From NCBI GenBank assembly GCA_964483325.1, contig CAZAAW010000009.1, forward strand, positions 45,919 through 109,918: DNA of 64,000 nucleotides, in the 5' to 3' direction. Below, in pieces: positions 48,527-58,123 of the stretch. Every line of letters begins with the position of its first letter. Position 1 is the stretch's first letter. The stretch comes from CAZAAW01 sp964483325. GTDB lineage: Bacteria > Pseudomonadota > Alphaproteobacteria > Rhizobiales > Kaistiaceae. The position numbers and the translations under genes are program-made. The notes beneath the pieces were generated by a model, which did not search any database, was not told where the DNA came from, and worked only from the letters and a program-made list of their open reading frames with translations.

Positions 48527-51500
48527 ATGCGCCGCGATCCCCGCGTCTTCAGCATTCCGGCGGGCGTGCCGTTCCTGCCGACGCTGGCCGACGAGCTGCT
48601 CGGCGGCCGCTTCGGCCTGACCGGCGATCCGCGCGACGATCCGCTGGCGCTGGCCGATGTCACCGTGCTGCTGCCGACCCGCCGTTCGGCGCGCGGCTTC
48701 CGCGAGGTCCTGCTCGGCCGCCTCGGCGGCACGGCGGCGATCCTGCCGCGCATCCGGCCGATCGGCGATGTCGACGAGGACGAATCGATCCTCGCCGCGC
48801 CGGCCGAGCAGCCGGCCGATACGCTGCTGCTGCCGCCGGCCATCGCGCCGCTCGACCGGCTGCTGACCCTGGCGCGGCTGATCCTCGCCTGGTCGGACAC
48901 TGTCGGCCGGACGCAGGCACTGCTCGGCCCCGACGAGCCGCGCCTGGTGCCGGCGTCGGCGGCCGACGCCTTCCATCTCGCCGGCGACCTGGCGCGGCTG
49001 ATGGACGACATGCATCTCGCCGGCCTCGACTGGCGGGCGCTGGAGACGCTGGCGCCGGACGATTACGCGCAATATTGGCAACTGACGCTGAGCTTCCTGC
49101 GCATCGCCACCGAAGCGTGGCCGGCCATCCTTGCTGAACGCGGCCTTGCCGATCCCGTCGCCCGCCGCGACCGGCTGCTGCGCGAGGAGGCGGCCCGCCT
49201 TGCCGCAGCACCGCCGCGCGGGCCGGTGGTCGCCGCCGGCTCCACCGGCTCGATCCCGGCCACCGCGGCACTGCTGGCGGCGATCGCCCGCCTGCCGACC
49301 GGCGCGGTCGTGCTGCCGGCGCTCGACCAGGACCTCGATGAAGCGGCCTGGGCGGCGATCGGCGACGAGGCGCCGCCGGCGGTCTTCGGCATGGCGGCTC
49401 CGTCTGCCCCGAGCCATCCGCAATTCGGCCTCCGCCAGCTTATCGCCGCCATCGGCATCGACCGCGCCAGCGTCGTGTCGCTCGGCGCGCCGGCCGCGGC
49501 GCTGGTGGCGCGCGCCCGGCTGCTGGGCGAAGCGATGCGGCCGGCCGGCACCACCGAGGTCTGGGCAGCGGCGCCGCCTCCGCCGCCGGAGGCGCTGGCC
49601 GGCATCGGCCTCGTCGTCGCCCGCAACGAGCAGGAGGAGGCGCTCGCCATCGCCATTGCGCTGCGCGAGGCGGTCGAGACCGAGGGCCATGTCGCGGCGC
49701 TCGTCACGCCGGACCGCGCCATCGCCCGCCGTGTCGCGGTGGAGCTGCGCCGCTGGGACCTGCGCATCGACGATTCGGCCGGCCAGCCGCTCGGCGATAC
49801 GCCGCAGGGTCTTTTCGTGCGCCTGCTGGCGGAGGCGGCGCTGAGCGGCGATCCGGTGCGCCTGCTGGCGCTCACCAAGCATCCGCTCGCCGCCTTCGGC
49901 CTGCCGCGCAACCGTGCCCGCAAGGCGGCGCGGGCGCTGGAGATTGCCGCCCTGCGCGGCGCCCGGCTGGCTGGCGGCGCTGCCCGCCTTGCCGACCATC
50001 TGGCGACGATCCGCCTCGAGGCGGAGATGACGCCCGGCCGCGCCGTGCCGCCGGCGCGCCGCCGCCTGTTCCGCGACGACTGGACCCTCGCCGAGCAGCT
50101 GGCGCGGGCGCTCGCCCGGGCGCTGGCGCCGCTGCAGGCGCTTGCCGATGCGCCGCCCGGCGGCCATGCGCCGGCGGTACGCGTCGATGCCGCGACGCGC
50201 CTCCTCGCCGCGGCGCTCGATATCGCCGTCACCGACGCGGAGGGCAATGCCGCGGCCTTCTGGCAGGAGACTGCCGGCGAGGCGCTGGCGGAACTCCTCG
50301 GAGGCCTGCTTGCCGGCGGCCAGCTCGACGTGCCGCCACAGGAATTTCCCGGCTTCCTCGCCGCTGCCATGCGCAGCGTCACGGTGACGCCGGCCGTCGG
50401 CGCCGATACCCGCATCCATATCTGGGGCACGCTGGAGGCGCGGCTGCAATCGGTCGACCGCCTCATCCTCGCCGGCCTCGACGAGACGGTCTGGCCGGGC
50501 GAGACGCGCACCGATCCGTGGCTGTCGCGGCGCATGCGCGCCGTTATCGGCCTGCCGCCGCCGGAGCGCCGCATCGGCCAGGCGGCGCATGATTTCACCG
50601 CGGCGCTGGCGACCGGCGAGGTCATCGTCACCCGCGCCGAGAAGCGCGGCGGCGCGCCGACCGTCCCGTCGCGCTGGCTGCAGCGCATCACCGCCCTCGT
50701 CGACAAGGACGGCGCGGCGATGATGCTGGCGCGCGGCGACCGCTATGTCGCGCTGGCACGGCGCCTGGAGCATGTCGCGCCGGAGGAGATCCGCCCGGCG
50801 CCGCGGCCCGAGCCGCGCCCGCCGGTGGCGGCGCGGCCGCGCCAGCTGTCGATCTCCGACATCGAGCGTCTCATCCGCGATCCCTATTCCATCTATGCCC
50901 GCAAGGTGCTGCGCCTCGATCCGATGGAACCGCTCGGCCGACCGGCCGACGCGCGCCTCCGCGGTACGCTGGTGCACGAGGCGCTGTCGCGCTTCACGCT
51001 CGGCTGGCGGCGGCCGTTCGACGACGATGCCCGCCGCGACCTGCTGCGCATCTGGGCCGAGCTCTTTCGCGAGATCGAGGATTTCCCGGAGGTGCATGCG
51101 GTCTGGTGGCTGCGCTCGCAGGCGATCGCCGCCTGGGTGATCGACTGGGAGGCCGGCCGCGACGGCATCGCCAGCCGCCATGCCGAGATCGCCGGCCGCA
51201 TCGAGTTCGAGGCGCCGGGCGGGCCTTTCCGCCTTACCGGCCGCGCCGACCGCATCGACCTGCGCAGCGACGGCCGCGTCGAGATCTTCGACTACAAGAC
51301 CGGCAATCCGCCGACCGCCAGGCAGGTGCTGCCTTTCCAGCCGCAGCTGGCGCTGGAGGCGGCGATGGTGACGCAAGGCGGCTTCGGCGATGCCTTCGCC
51401 GGCCGCAGCGTCGCCGAGCTTGCCTGGATCGGCCTCGGCAGGGTCGGCAAGAGTGGCGACCCTGTCAGCTGCGCCTACGAGGAGCCATGGACGCCGGACA

Positions 51501-51676
51501 GCATCGGCGTCGAGGCGCATAGCCGGCTAAAGGCACTGATTGCCCGCTATGACGACGTCGCCAAGGGCTATCCGTCGAAGGCCAAGCCGATGTTCGAGCG
51601 CGGCTGGCCGGGCGATTACGATCACCTCGCCCGCGTCGCCGAATGGCGCCTCGGCAGCGGCAGGGAAAGCGCATGA
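48527..51676 (+). CDS. addB: Double-strand break repair protein AddB
   Basis: A 1049-residue alphaproteobacterial AddB, the nuclease/scaffold partner of AddA in the RecBCD-like resection machine. The N-terminus SIPAGVPFLPTLADELLGGR and VTVLLPTRRSARGFREVLLGRLG are typical. There is no functional Walker A, as expected for this AddB lineage. The C-terminal RecB-like nuclease has RGTLVHEALSRF, GRADRIDL and EIFDYKTGNPP (D922, K924). Its TGA overlaps the addA ATG. Confidence 0.95.
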   Translation: MRRDPRVFSIPAGVPFLPTLADELLGGRFGLTGDPRDDPLALADVTVLLPTRRSARGFREVLLGRLGGTAAILPRIRPIGDVDEDESILAAPAEQPADTLLLPPAIAPLDRLLTLARLILAWSDTVGRTQALLGPDEPRLVPASAADAFHLAGDLARLMDDMHLAGLDWRALETLAPDDYAQYWQLTLSFLRIATEAWPAILAERGLADPVARRDRLLREEAARLAAAPPRGPVVAAGSTGSIPATAALLAAIARLPTGAVVLPALDQDLDEAAWAAIGDEAPPAVFGMAAPSAPSHPQFGLRQLIAAIGIDRASVVSLGAPAAALVARARLLGEAMRPAGTTEVWAAAPPPPPEALAGIGLVVARNEQEEALAIAIALREAVETEGHVAALVTPDRAIARRVAVELRRWDLRIDDSAGQPLGDTPQGLFVRLLAEAALSGDPVRLLALTKHPLAAFGLPRNRARKAARALEIAALRGARLAGGAARLADHLATIRLEAEMTPGRAVPPARRRLFRDDWTLAEQLARALARALAPLQALADAPPGGHAPAVRVDAATRLLAAALDIAVTDAEGNAAAFWQETAGEALAELLGGLLAGGQLDVPPQEFPGFLAAAMRSVTVTPAVGADTRIHIWGTLEARLQSVDRLILAGLDETVWPGETRTDPWLSRRMRAVIGLPPPERRIGQAAHDFTAALATGEVIVTRAEKRGGAPTVPSRWLQRITALVDKDGAAMMLARGDRYVALARRLEHVAPEEIRPAPRPEPRPPVAARPRQLSISDIERLIRDPYSIYARKVLRLDPMEPLGRPADARLRGTLVHEALSRFTLGWRRPFDDDARRDLLRIWAELFREIEDFPEVHAVWWLRSQAIAAWVIDWEAGRDGIASRHAEIAGRIEFEAPGGPFRLTGRADRIDLRSDGRVEIFDYKTGNPPTARQVLPFQPQLALEAAMVTQGGFGDAFAGRSVAELAWIGLGRVGKSGDPVSCAYEEPWTPDSIGVEAHSRLKALIARYDDVAKGYPSKAKPMFERGWPGDYDHLARVAEWRLGSGRESA

Positions 51677-54600
51677 ACGCGCCGCTGTCGCCCACCGACC
51701 TTCTGCAGCGGCAGGCCTCCGACCCGCGCCGCTCGGCCTGGGTGTCGGCCAATGCCGGCTCGGGCAAGACCTTCGTGCTGACCCGCCGCGTCGAGCGTCT
51801 GCTGCTTGCCGGCGCTGATCCGGCGCGCATCCTCTGCCTCACCTTCACCAAGGCGGCGGCGGCCGAGATGGCGAAGCGCATCTTCGCCGACCTGGCGCGC
51901 TGGGTACGGCTCGGCGACGCCGAGCTCGGCGCCGAGCTGGCGCGCATCGAGGATGAGCCGCCGAGCGCGGCAAAGCTGACGCGCGCCCGCCGCCTCTTCG
52001 CCGAGGCGCTGGAGACGCCGGGCGGGCTGAAGATCCAGACAGTGCATGCCTTCTGCGAGCGGCTGCTGCACCAGTTCCCTTTCGAGGCCAATGTCGCCGG
52101 CCATTTCGAGGTGCTGGAGGAAAATGCCGCCAATGCGCTTGTCGCCGAGGCGCGCCGCCGCGTCCTCGCCCGCGCCGCCACCGACCTCGAAGCGCCGCTC
52201 GGCCGGGCGCTGCGCACCGTCGTCCTCGCCGCCAGCGACCGCGGCCACGAGGAGGCGATCGCCGAGTTTGTCGAGAAGCGCGAACAGCTGCAGCGCTGGA
52301 TCATCGAGGTCGGCGGCTTCGAGGCGGCGCTGGACGACCTGCGCACGCGCCTCGGTCTGACGCCGGCCGACACCGTCGACGGCCTTGCGGCGCGCATCCT
52401 CGACGAGTCGACCTTCACCGACAGGGAGCTCGCGACACTCGTCGCCATCCTGGAGAAGAACGGCGGCAATGACCGCAAGGCGGCCGAGCGGCTGCAGCCC
52501 TATTTCACTGCCGGCGCCACCGGCCCTCGCCTCGACGCCTACCGCTCGTTCTTCTGCAAGGCGGACGGTGACCTGCGCAAGCCCGGCTCGATGGTGACCA
52601 AGGCGGCGCAGAATGCCTTTCCTGGTATCGTCGAGCGCCTGACGGAGGAAATGGCGCGGCTGCAGGACCTGCTCGACCGCACCGCCAGCGCCGAGGTCTA
52701 CGAGAATTCGGCGGCCATCCTGCGCATCGCCCATGCGGTGATCGAGGACTACGAAGCGCAGAAGCGGGCGCGCGGCTTCCTCGATTTCGACGACCTCATC
52801 GTCCGCACCAAGGCGCTGTTCGACCGCGACGGCGCCTCGCGCTGGGTGCATTACAAGGTCGACCAGGGTCTCGACCACATCCTGCTCGACGAGGCGCAGG
52901 ACACCAGCCCGCTGCAATGGGACGTCGTCAAGGCGCTGGCGGATGATTTCTTTGCCGGCGAAGGAGCGCGTGACAGCATCCGCACGCTGTTCGCCGTCGG
53001 TGACGAGAAGCAGTCGATCTATTCCTTCCAGGGCGCCGTGCCGTCCTGGTTCAGGCGCGTCCGCGAGGAGATCCGTCAGCGCGCGGAAGCCGCTGATCGC
53101 GACTGGACAAGCCTCGAGCTGCACGTCTCCTTCCGCTCGACGCCGGATATCGTCGGCGCCGTCGACAGGACGTTCCTGCCGGTGCTGGCGCATACCGGCC
53201 TCTCCACCGAGCCGCAGGCGCCGGCGCATGAGGCCGCACGGCGCAACGAGCCCGGCCGCGTCGTCATCTGGCCGATGATCGAGCCGCCGCCGGAGCGCGA
53301 CTCGGGCGCCTGGGACGAGGCCTTCGACCATATCGGCGATGCGGCGCCGGAAATGGTGCTGGCGAGCCGCATCGCCGCCACGGTCCGCGCCTGGCTCGAC
53401 CCGCGCAATCCGGAAAGGCTGGAGGCCACCGGCACGCCAATCCGCGCCGGCTCGATCCTTGTGCTGACGCGCAAGCGCGGCGCCCTCAGCGAGACCATCA
53501 ACCGCGCCCTGAAGGCGGCCGGCGTGCCGGTGGCCGGTGCCGACCGGCTGGCGCTGGCCGGCCATATCGCCGTCATGGACCTCCTCGCCCTCGGCGATGT
53601 CATGCTGCAGGACCGCGACGACCTCTCGCTGGCGGCGGTGCTGAAGAGCCCGCTCTTCGGCCTTGACGAGGACGCGCTGTTCGCCCTGGCGCATGAGCGT
53701 GATCGTCTGACGCTGTGGTCGGCGCTCGGCCATGCCTCCGATGCGGAGCCCTTCGCCGGTACCTTCCGCACCCTGAAGGCGCTGCGCGCCCGCGCCGATT
53801 TCGTCGGGCCTTATGCCTTCTTCGCCCATGTCCTCGGGCCGCTCGGGGCGCGGCGGAACTTCGCCCGCCGGCTCGGTGCCGAGGCGGAGGACGTGCTCGA
53901 CGAATTCCTCGCCCAGGCGATGGTCTATGAGCGCATGGAGACGCCGTCGCTGCAGGGCTTCATCGCCTGGATGCGCGCCGCCGCCACCGAGATCCGCCGC
54001 GAGACGGAGACGGTGCGCGACGAAGTGCGGGTGATGACCGTGCACGGCGCCAAGGGCCTCGAAGCCGACATCGTCTTCCTCGTCGACGACGGCTCGGCGC
54101 CGGTGCATGCCGGCCACGACCCCGATGTCCTCCTGATGAGCGACGACCCCGACGGCGGCGAGGCGGCGCCGCTGGTGTGGACCCGCGGCGTGCGCCGGCT
54201 GCCGCGCCTCAAGGCGATGATCGATCGCCTGCGCGAGCGCGCCCGCGAGGAATACCGGCGGCTTCTCTATGTGGCGGCGACGCGGGCCCGCGACCGGCTC
54301 TATGTCTGCGGCACCGTCAAGGAGCGGACCACCGATCCGGTGCTGGGCTGGCACGCGCTGGTGTCGTCGCAGCTCCTGCCGGAGGCGACGCTGGTCGCCG
54401 CCATCGACGGTTCCGAGGCCTGGGAATGGCGCGCCGAAGGCGCCCGTCCGGCTGCCGCGCCGGTCGACCCGCCACCCGTCGCGACGGTCCTGCCGGACGT
54501 CCCCGCCTGGCTGACACGGCGCGCCCCGCCGCCGAAGGCAGGCCTGCGCGCCCTGCGGCCGTCGACGGCGCTCGCCGCGGCGGCAAGCGCCGGCCGCGCG

Positions 54601-55158
54601 CCGCTGGAAGCGCGCCTTCAGTCGGCCGGCGACGCGCTCGATCGCGGCCGCATCGTGCATCGCCTGATGGAGGCCCTGCCGGAGCGGCCGGCGGCCGAGC
54701 GGCGCAGCGTTGCCGAGCGTTATCTGGAGGCTTTCCGGCCGGAATGGCCGGCTGAGCGGCGCGACGCGACGGTCGCCGAGATCATGGCGGTGCTGGAGGA
54801 CCCGGCCTTTGCCGCCGTCTTCGCCGCGGGCAGCCGCGCCGAGGTCGAGATCATCGGCCGTCTGGCGTCGGGACGCGGCACCGAGGCTGTCGCCGGCCGC
54901 GTCGACCGCCTGGCGATAACGCCGGCGGAGGTGCTCATCGTCGACTACAAGACCAACCGGCCGGCGCCGGCGACCCTTGCCGAGGCGCCGCGCGGCTATG
55001 TCGCCCAGCTTGCCATCTACCGGCAGGTGCTGGCCGGGCTTTACCCCGGCCGGCGGATCGGCGCCGCGCTGCTGTGGACCGACGCGCCGCGGCTGATGGA
55101 AATCCCGGCCGACGCCATGGACGCCGCGCTGGCGGCCGTGCTCGGCCGGGATCGATAG
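51673..55158 (+). CDS. addA: Double-strand break repair helicase-nuclease AddA
   Basis: A 1161-residue UvrD-type helicase with a C-terminal RecB-family nuclease. Motif I is SANAGSGKTF (25-34), the Walker B motif is LLDEAQDTSPLQ (D406), and motif VI is YVAATRARDRLYV. The nuclease has RGRIVHRLMEALP, GRVDRLAI and VDYKTNRP (D1091, K1093). Start at the ATG at 51673 overlapping addB. In several alphaproteobacteria trxA follows addA; here a convergent sulfurtransferase follows instead, with a 40-bp gap. Confidence 0.97.
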   Translation: MNAPLSPTDLLQRQASDPRRSAWVSANAGSGKTFVLTRRVERLLLAGADPARILCLTFTKAAAAEMAKRIFADLARWVRLGDAELGAELARIEDEPPSAAKLTRARRLFAEALETPGGLKIQTVHAFCERLLHQFPFEANVAGHFEVLEENAANALVAEARRRVLARAATDLEAPLGRALRTVVLAASDRGHEEAIAEFVEKREQLQRWIIEVGGFEAALDDLRTRLGLTPADTVDGLAARILDESTFTDRELATLVAILEKNGGNDRKAAERLQPYFTAGATGPRLDAYRSFFCKADGDLRKPGSMVTKAAQNAFPGIVERLTEEMARLQDLLDRTASAEVYENSAAILRIAHAVIEDYEAQKRARGFLDFDDLIVRTKALFDRDGASRWVHYKVDQGLDHILLDEAQDTSPLQWDVVKALADDFFAGEGARDSIRTLFAVGDEKQSIYSFQGAVPSWFRRVREEIRQRAEAADRDWTSLELHVSFRSTPDIVGAVDRTFLPVLAHTGLSTEPQAPAHEAARRNEPGRVVIWPMIEPPPERDSGAWDEAFDHIGDAAPEMVLASRIAATVRAWLDPRNPERLEATGTPIRAGSILVLTRKRGALSETINRALKAAGVPVAGADRLALAGHIAVMDLLALGDVMLQDRDDLSLAAVLKSPLFGLDEDALFALAHERDRLTLWSALGHASDAEPFAGTFRTLKALRARADFVGPYAFFAHVLGPLGARRNFARRLGAEAEDVLDEFLAQAMVYERMETPSLQGFIAWMRAAATEIRRETETVRDEVRVMTVHGAKGLEADIVFLVDDGSAPVHAGHDPDVLLMSDDPDGGEAAPLVWTRGVRRLPRLKAMIDRLRERAREEYRRLLYVAATRARDRLYVCGTVKERTTDPVLGWHALVSSQLLPEATLVAAIDGSEAWEWRAEGARPAAAPVDPPPVATVLPDVPAWLTRRAPPPKAGLRALRPSTALAAAASAGRAPLEARLQSAGDALDRGRIVHRLMEALPERPAAERRSVAERYLEAFRPEWPAERRDATVAEIMAVLEDPAFAAVFAAGSRAEVEIIGRLASGRGTEAVAGRVDRLAITPAEVLIVDYKTNRPAPATLAEAPRGYVAQLAIYRQVLAGLYPGRRIGAALLWTDAPRLMEIPADAMDAALAAVLGRDR

Positions 55159-55198
55159 GCTCGCCCGCACCAGCCCATGGCGCGGGCAGTGATTGATA

Positions 55199-56065
55199 TT
55201 ACTTGCCGAGCCAGACCGTGCCGGTCTTGTTGGTGACGGGCACGCCGACGGCATTGCCGTACTCGGTCCACGAGCCGTCATAATTGCGGACCTCGTAGCC
55301 GAGGATGCGCTTCAGCGCGAACCAGGAATGGCTCGACCGCTCGCCGATCCGGCAATAGGTGACCACCGGCTGCGAGCCGTCGACACCCTTGGCGGCGTAG
55401 ATCTGGCGGATCTCGTCGACCGACTTGAACGTGCCGTCATCGTTGACGATCGTCGCCCACGGCACGTTCTCGGCGCCCGGGATGTGGCCGGCGCGGATCG
55501 ACAGCTCCTTGACGCCTTCCGGCGCGAAGATCTTGCCGGCATATTCGTCGGGCGAGCGGATATCGATCAGCTTGCCGGGCGAGCGGCCTTCGGCGATCGC
55601 CAGCACGTCGGCAAGGCGCGCCCGCAGCTTTTCGTTGCGATCGGCCAGCGTGATCGACGACGCCGGGAAGGACGGCACGTCGGTGGTCAGCGGCAGCCCG
55701 CGCGCCTCCCACAGCTTGCGGCCGCCGTCCAGCAGCTGGACATTGGCGCCGAGCCCGTAGACGTCGAGGATCCAGGCGCCCCAGGCGGCGAACCAGTTGT
55801 TGTGGTCGCCATAGATGATGATCGTCGTATCCGGCTCGATGCCGGACTGGCGCAGCGTCGCCTGCAGCTTCTCGCGCGAGGCGATGTCGCGGTTCACCGT
55901 GTCGACGAGATCGACGTGCCAGTTGAGATTAAAGGCGCCTGGGATATGGCCGCCGGCATAGACGTCGGGATCGACGCTGACCTCGAAGATCCGCACCTTG
56001 GGATCGTTGAGGTGATCCTTGACCCAATCGGCGGTGGCCAGGGGACTTCTCGTTGCTTCTGACAT
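55199..56065 (-). CDS. Two-domain rhodanese sulfurtransferase
   Basis: A 288-residue thiosulfate or 3-mercaptopyruvate sulfurtransferase. The first rhodanese domain (about 8-140) is inactive-type, with GGHIPGAFNLNWHVDLVD and YGDHNNWFAAWGAW. The second (about 165-285) has the catalytic Cys238 in TYCRIGERSSHSWF. The CRIGERSS loop resembles thiosulfate:cyanide sulfurtransferases such as SseA/CysA paralogues of actinobacteria more than the CGSGVTA loop of mercaptopyruvate enzymes. No signal peptide. An inverted repeat TTGAAC-N7-GTTCAA lies 40 bp upstream. Confidence 0.93.
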   Translation of the reverse strand: MSEATRSPLATADWVKDHLNDPKVRIFEVSVDPDVYAGGHIPGAFNLNWHVDLVDTVNRDIASREKLQATLRQSGIEPDTTIIIYGDHNNWFAAWGAWILDVYGLGANVQLLDGGRKLWEARGLPLTTDVPSFPASSITLADRNEKLRARLADVLAIAEGRSPGKLIDIRSPDEYAGKIFAPEGVKELSIRAGHIPGAENVPWATIVNDDGTFKSVDEIRQIYAAKGVDGSQPVVTYCRIGERSSHSWFALKRILGYEVRNYDGSWTEYGNAVGVPVTNKTGTVWLGK

Positions 56066-56406
56066 GGCGGTGTTGCCTTTCCTTGGAGGAGCTGCTGCCG
56101 GCCGTTGAACCGAGGCAGTTCAATCGCGGCACCGGCGCGCCCGCTTCCCGGCTGAATGACGCTCCCGTTCGTCGCGGGTGCTGCGGCGCTGCAGGACAAG
56201 CGGAACGCGGGCACGTTTGCCGCGCCCATCCGGCCGGCGCAAACGAATGATTCTGCCCGCTTCGTGCGGGCTTCTTGCACCAATCGTGCAACGGGACGGA
56301 TTTTCCACACGAGCGGACACAAGGCCGCTTTCGTGCTCGCCCATCCGGATTCGGCGCGATGAAGAATCTGCGCCGCCAAAACGACACAGGCGTCCTCGGC
56401 AGACAC
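56066..56406. promoter_or_regulatory. Intergenic region with two inverted repeats
   Basis: 341 bp between the sulfurtransferase start and the response-regulator stop; no gene seen. It holds TTGAAC-N7-GTTCAA (56105-56123), placed where an operator for the sulfurtransferase promoter would be, TTGCAC-N5-GTGCAA (56275-56291), and a hairpin GCCCGC-TTCGT-GCGGGC (56255-56271) followed on the plus strand by TTCTT. Regulators are unknown. Confidence 0.45.
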
Positions 56407-57099
56407 TCAGGCTGCGCGAATGCCGGCGGGGAGCGCCTGCCATGTGTCGAGCAGGGCGGCGATCGAGGTCGCCTGCATCTTCCGCATCATGCTGCTGCGA
56501 TGCAGCTTGACCGTCACCTGGCTGATGCCGAGCGCGAAGGCGATCTGCTTGTTCAGCGCTCCCTTGACCACGAAGCGCAGCACCTGGCGCTCGCGCGGCG
56601 TCAGCGCGTCGTAGAGCGCCAGGCACCTGCGGCTCCTGTCGGCGGCGGCCCGGTGCGCCGCGTCGCTGGCGAGCGCCGCGTTGACGGCATCGAGGAAGGT
56701 CTGGTCGCGCACCGGCTTGGTGAGGAAATCGATCGCGCCGGCCTTCATCGCCTCGACGCTCATCGGAATATCGCCATGCCCGGTCAGGAAGATGATCGGC
56801 GTCGGATTGCCGTCCTGGGCGAGGCGGCGCTGCAGGTCGAGGCCACTCGCTCCCGGCATGCGCACGTCGAGCACGAGGCAGCCGGGACTGTCGAGGACAC
56901 CGGCCTCCAGCAGCGCCTGCGTCGAGGAGAAGCCGAGCGGCCGGAAGCCGGCCGACAGGATCAGCTCGGACAGTCCCTCCCGGACGGAATCATCGTCGTC
57001 GACGATGATGACGGCTGGCGGTTCGCCTTGGCTCGCCGTCGCCGCTCGCTGCCCAAAGTTGCGATTGGGCAGGCCGCGGTCTGGCAGGTCATTTCTCAT
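56407..57099 (-). CDS. FixJ/NarL-type response regulator (fourth gene of phosphorelay)
   Basis: 230 residues. The REC domain covers about 28-145, with VDDDD (33-37), phospho-acceptor D78 (LVLDVRMPGASGLD), Thr in FLTGHGDIPMSVEAMKAGA and Lys in FLTKPV. The LuxR-type HTH is at about 160-225 (LTPRERQVLRFVVKGALNKQIAFALGIS, VKLHRSSMMRKM). It resembles FixJ/TodT-like regulators. Its ATG overlaps the stop of the lone receiver gene (ATGA). Confidence 0.95.
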   Translation of the reverse strand: MRNDLPDRGLPNRNFGQRAATASQGEPPAVIIVDDDDSVREGLSELILSAGFRPLGFSSTQALLEAGVLDSPGCLVLDVRMPGASGLDLQRRLAQDGNPTPIIFLTGHGDIPMSVEAMKAGAIDFLTKPVRDQTFLDAVNAALASDAAHRAAADRSRRCLALYDALTPRERQVLRFVVKGALNKQIAFALGISQVTVKLHRSSMMRKMQATSIAALLDTWQALPAGIRAA

Positions 57100-57479
57100 T
57101 GTCTTCCTCCCTTCTTCCGTTCCGTCAGGGCCTCACCGATAGCGATCAGTAGCGCCTGCGCATCGAAGGGCTTGCGGAAGAAGCCGCTGACGCCCTGGGC
57201 GCGGTCCTGATCGGCAATCTCGTGGCGGCCGGTGATCAGGAATACCGGCAGGTCGGGCCGCGCCTTCTTCACCAGGTCGCGGAGGTCGAAGCCGTCGACC
57301 GTCGGCATGCCGATATCGGTGATCAGCAGATCGACTCCCGCCAGTCCGCTGCCGAGCAGCGACCCCGCCGAGGAGAAGCTGCGGGCGACATAACCGGCGG
57401 ACTCCAGGAGGTCCTCCAGTGATTCCAGCAGTCTCGCGTCGTCGTCGACGACGGCCACAACGGGTCTTTGCCTGTTCAA
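57096..57479 (-). CDS. Stand-alone receiver domain protein
   Basis: 127 residues, one REC domain only. The acidic triad VVDDD (11-14), phospho-acceptor D55 (LLITDIGMPTVDGFD), Thr (FLITGR) and Lys (FFRKPF) are all present. There is no output domain. The start is TTG at 57479 inside TTGA, where the preceding gene stops, with GGGAGGG at 8-nt spacing. It may serve as a phosphate sink, shuttle or competitor between the kinase and the two DNA-binding regulators. Confidence 0.93.
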   Translation of the reverse strand: MNRQRPVVAVVDDDARLLESLEDLLESAGYVARSFSSAGSLLGSGLAGVDLLITDIGMPTVDGFDLRDLVKKARPDLPVFLITGRHEIADQDRAQGVSGFFRKPFDAQALLIAIGEALTERKKGGRQ

Positions 57480-58123
57480 TCCGGGCGCCCTCCCGCCCGG
57501 CGCGAATGGGTGACCGGTATGTCCAGTCTTTCGGCCATGCGCACGAGATCGGCGAGCGACGCCGCCGCCATTTTCTGCATCACGTTCCTTCGATGGATCT
57601 GCAGCGTGACTTCGCTGATCCCCAGCTGGGCCGCGGCCTGCTTGTTGAGAAGGCCGCTGACCACCAGCGGCAGCACCTCGCGCTCGCGCGGCGTCAGGCC
57701 GAGATAGCGCTGTCGCAGCGCGGCGATCCCGGCGCGGGCGGCCCGCGCCTGCCGGTCGCGGGCAAGAGCGGCATCGATCGCCGCCATCAGGTCCGCATCG
57801 CTGAACGGCTTGGTCAGAAAGTCCACGGCGCCGTGCTTGATGGCCCGCACCGAGGACGGGATGTCGCCATGGCCGGTGATGAAGATGATCGGCGGATGAT
57901 CGCCCGGCGCCGCCTGACCCTGCAGGTCGAGCCCGTTCATGTCCGGCAATTCGACATCGAGGATGAGGCAGGACGGCAGGTCCGGCCGGCCGGCGCGGAT
58001 ATAGTCGCCGGCCGAGCCGAAGATGATGGCGTGCAGACCGTGCGCGGCGAGCAGCTCGCCGAGCGCTTCCCGGATGCGTGGATCGTCGTCGACGATGAAG
58101 ACGACATGATCGTCTGCTGTCAT
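57476..58123 (-). CDS. FixJ/NarL-type response regulator (second gene of phosphorelay)
   Basis: 215 residues. REC about 5-125 with VDDDP, phospho-acceptor D56 (LILDVELPDMNGLD), FITGHGDIPSSVRAIKHGAVDFLTKPF. The LuxR HTH is at about 145-200 (LTPREREVLPLVVSGLLNKQAAAQLGIS, LQIHRRNVMQKM). A paralogue of the 56407-57099 regulator, with different recognition-helix residues. Its ATG overlaps the kinase stop (ATGA). Confidence 0.95.
   Translation of the reverse strand: MTADDHVVFIVDDDPRIREALGELLAAHGLHAIIFGSAGDYIRAGRPDLPSCLILDVELPDMNGLDLQGQAAPGDHPPIIFITGHGDIPSSVRAIKHGAVDFLTKPFSDADLMAAIDAALARDRQARAARAGIAALRQRYLGLTPREREVLPLVVSGLLNKQAAAQLGISEVTLQIHRRNVMQKMAAASLADLVRMAERLDIPVTHSRRAGGRPD

Noticed and set aside
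47702..55281. Very long minus-strand open frames (over 1,200 codons each) opposite murU/addB and addA.
   Set aside because: They mirror real genes in GC-rich DNA where the antisense frame rarely meets a stop. The translations are Arg/Gly/Ala-rich low-complexity text with no domain, and the plus-strand frames encode unmistakable AddB and AddA.
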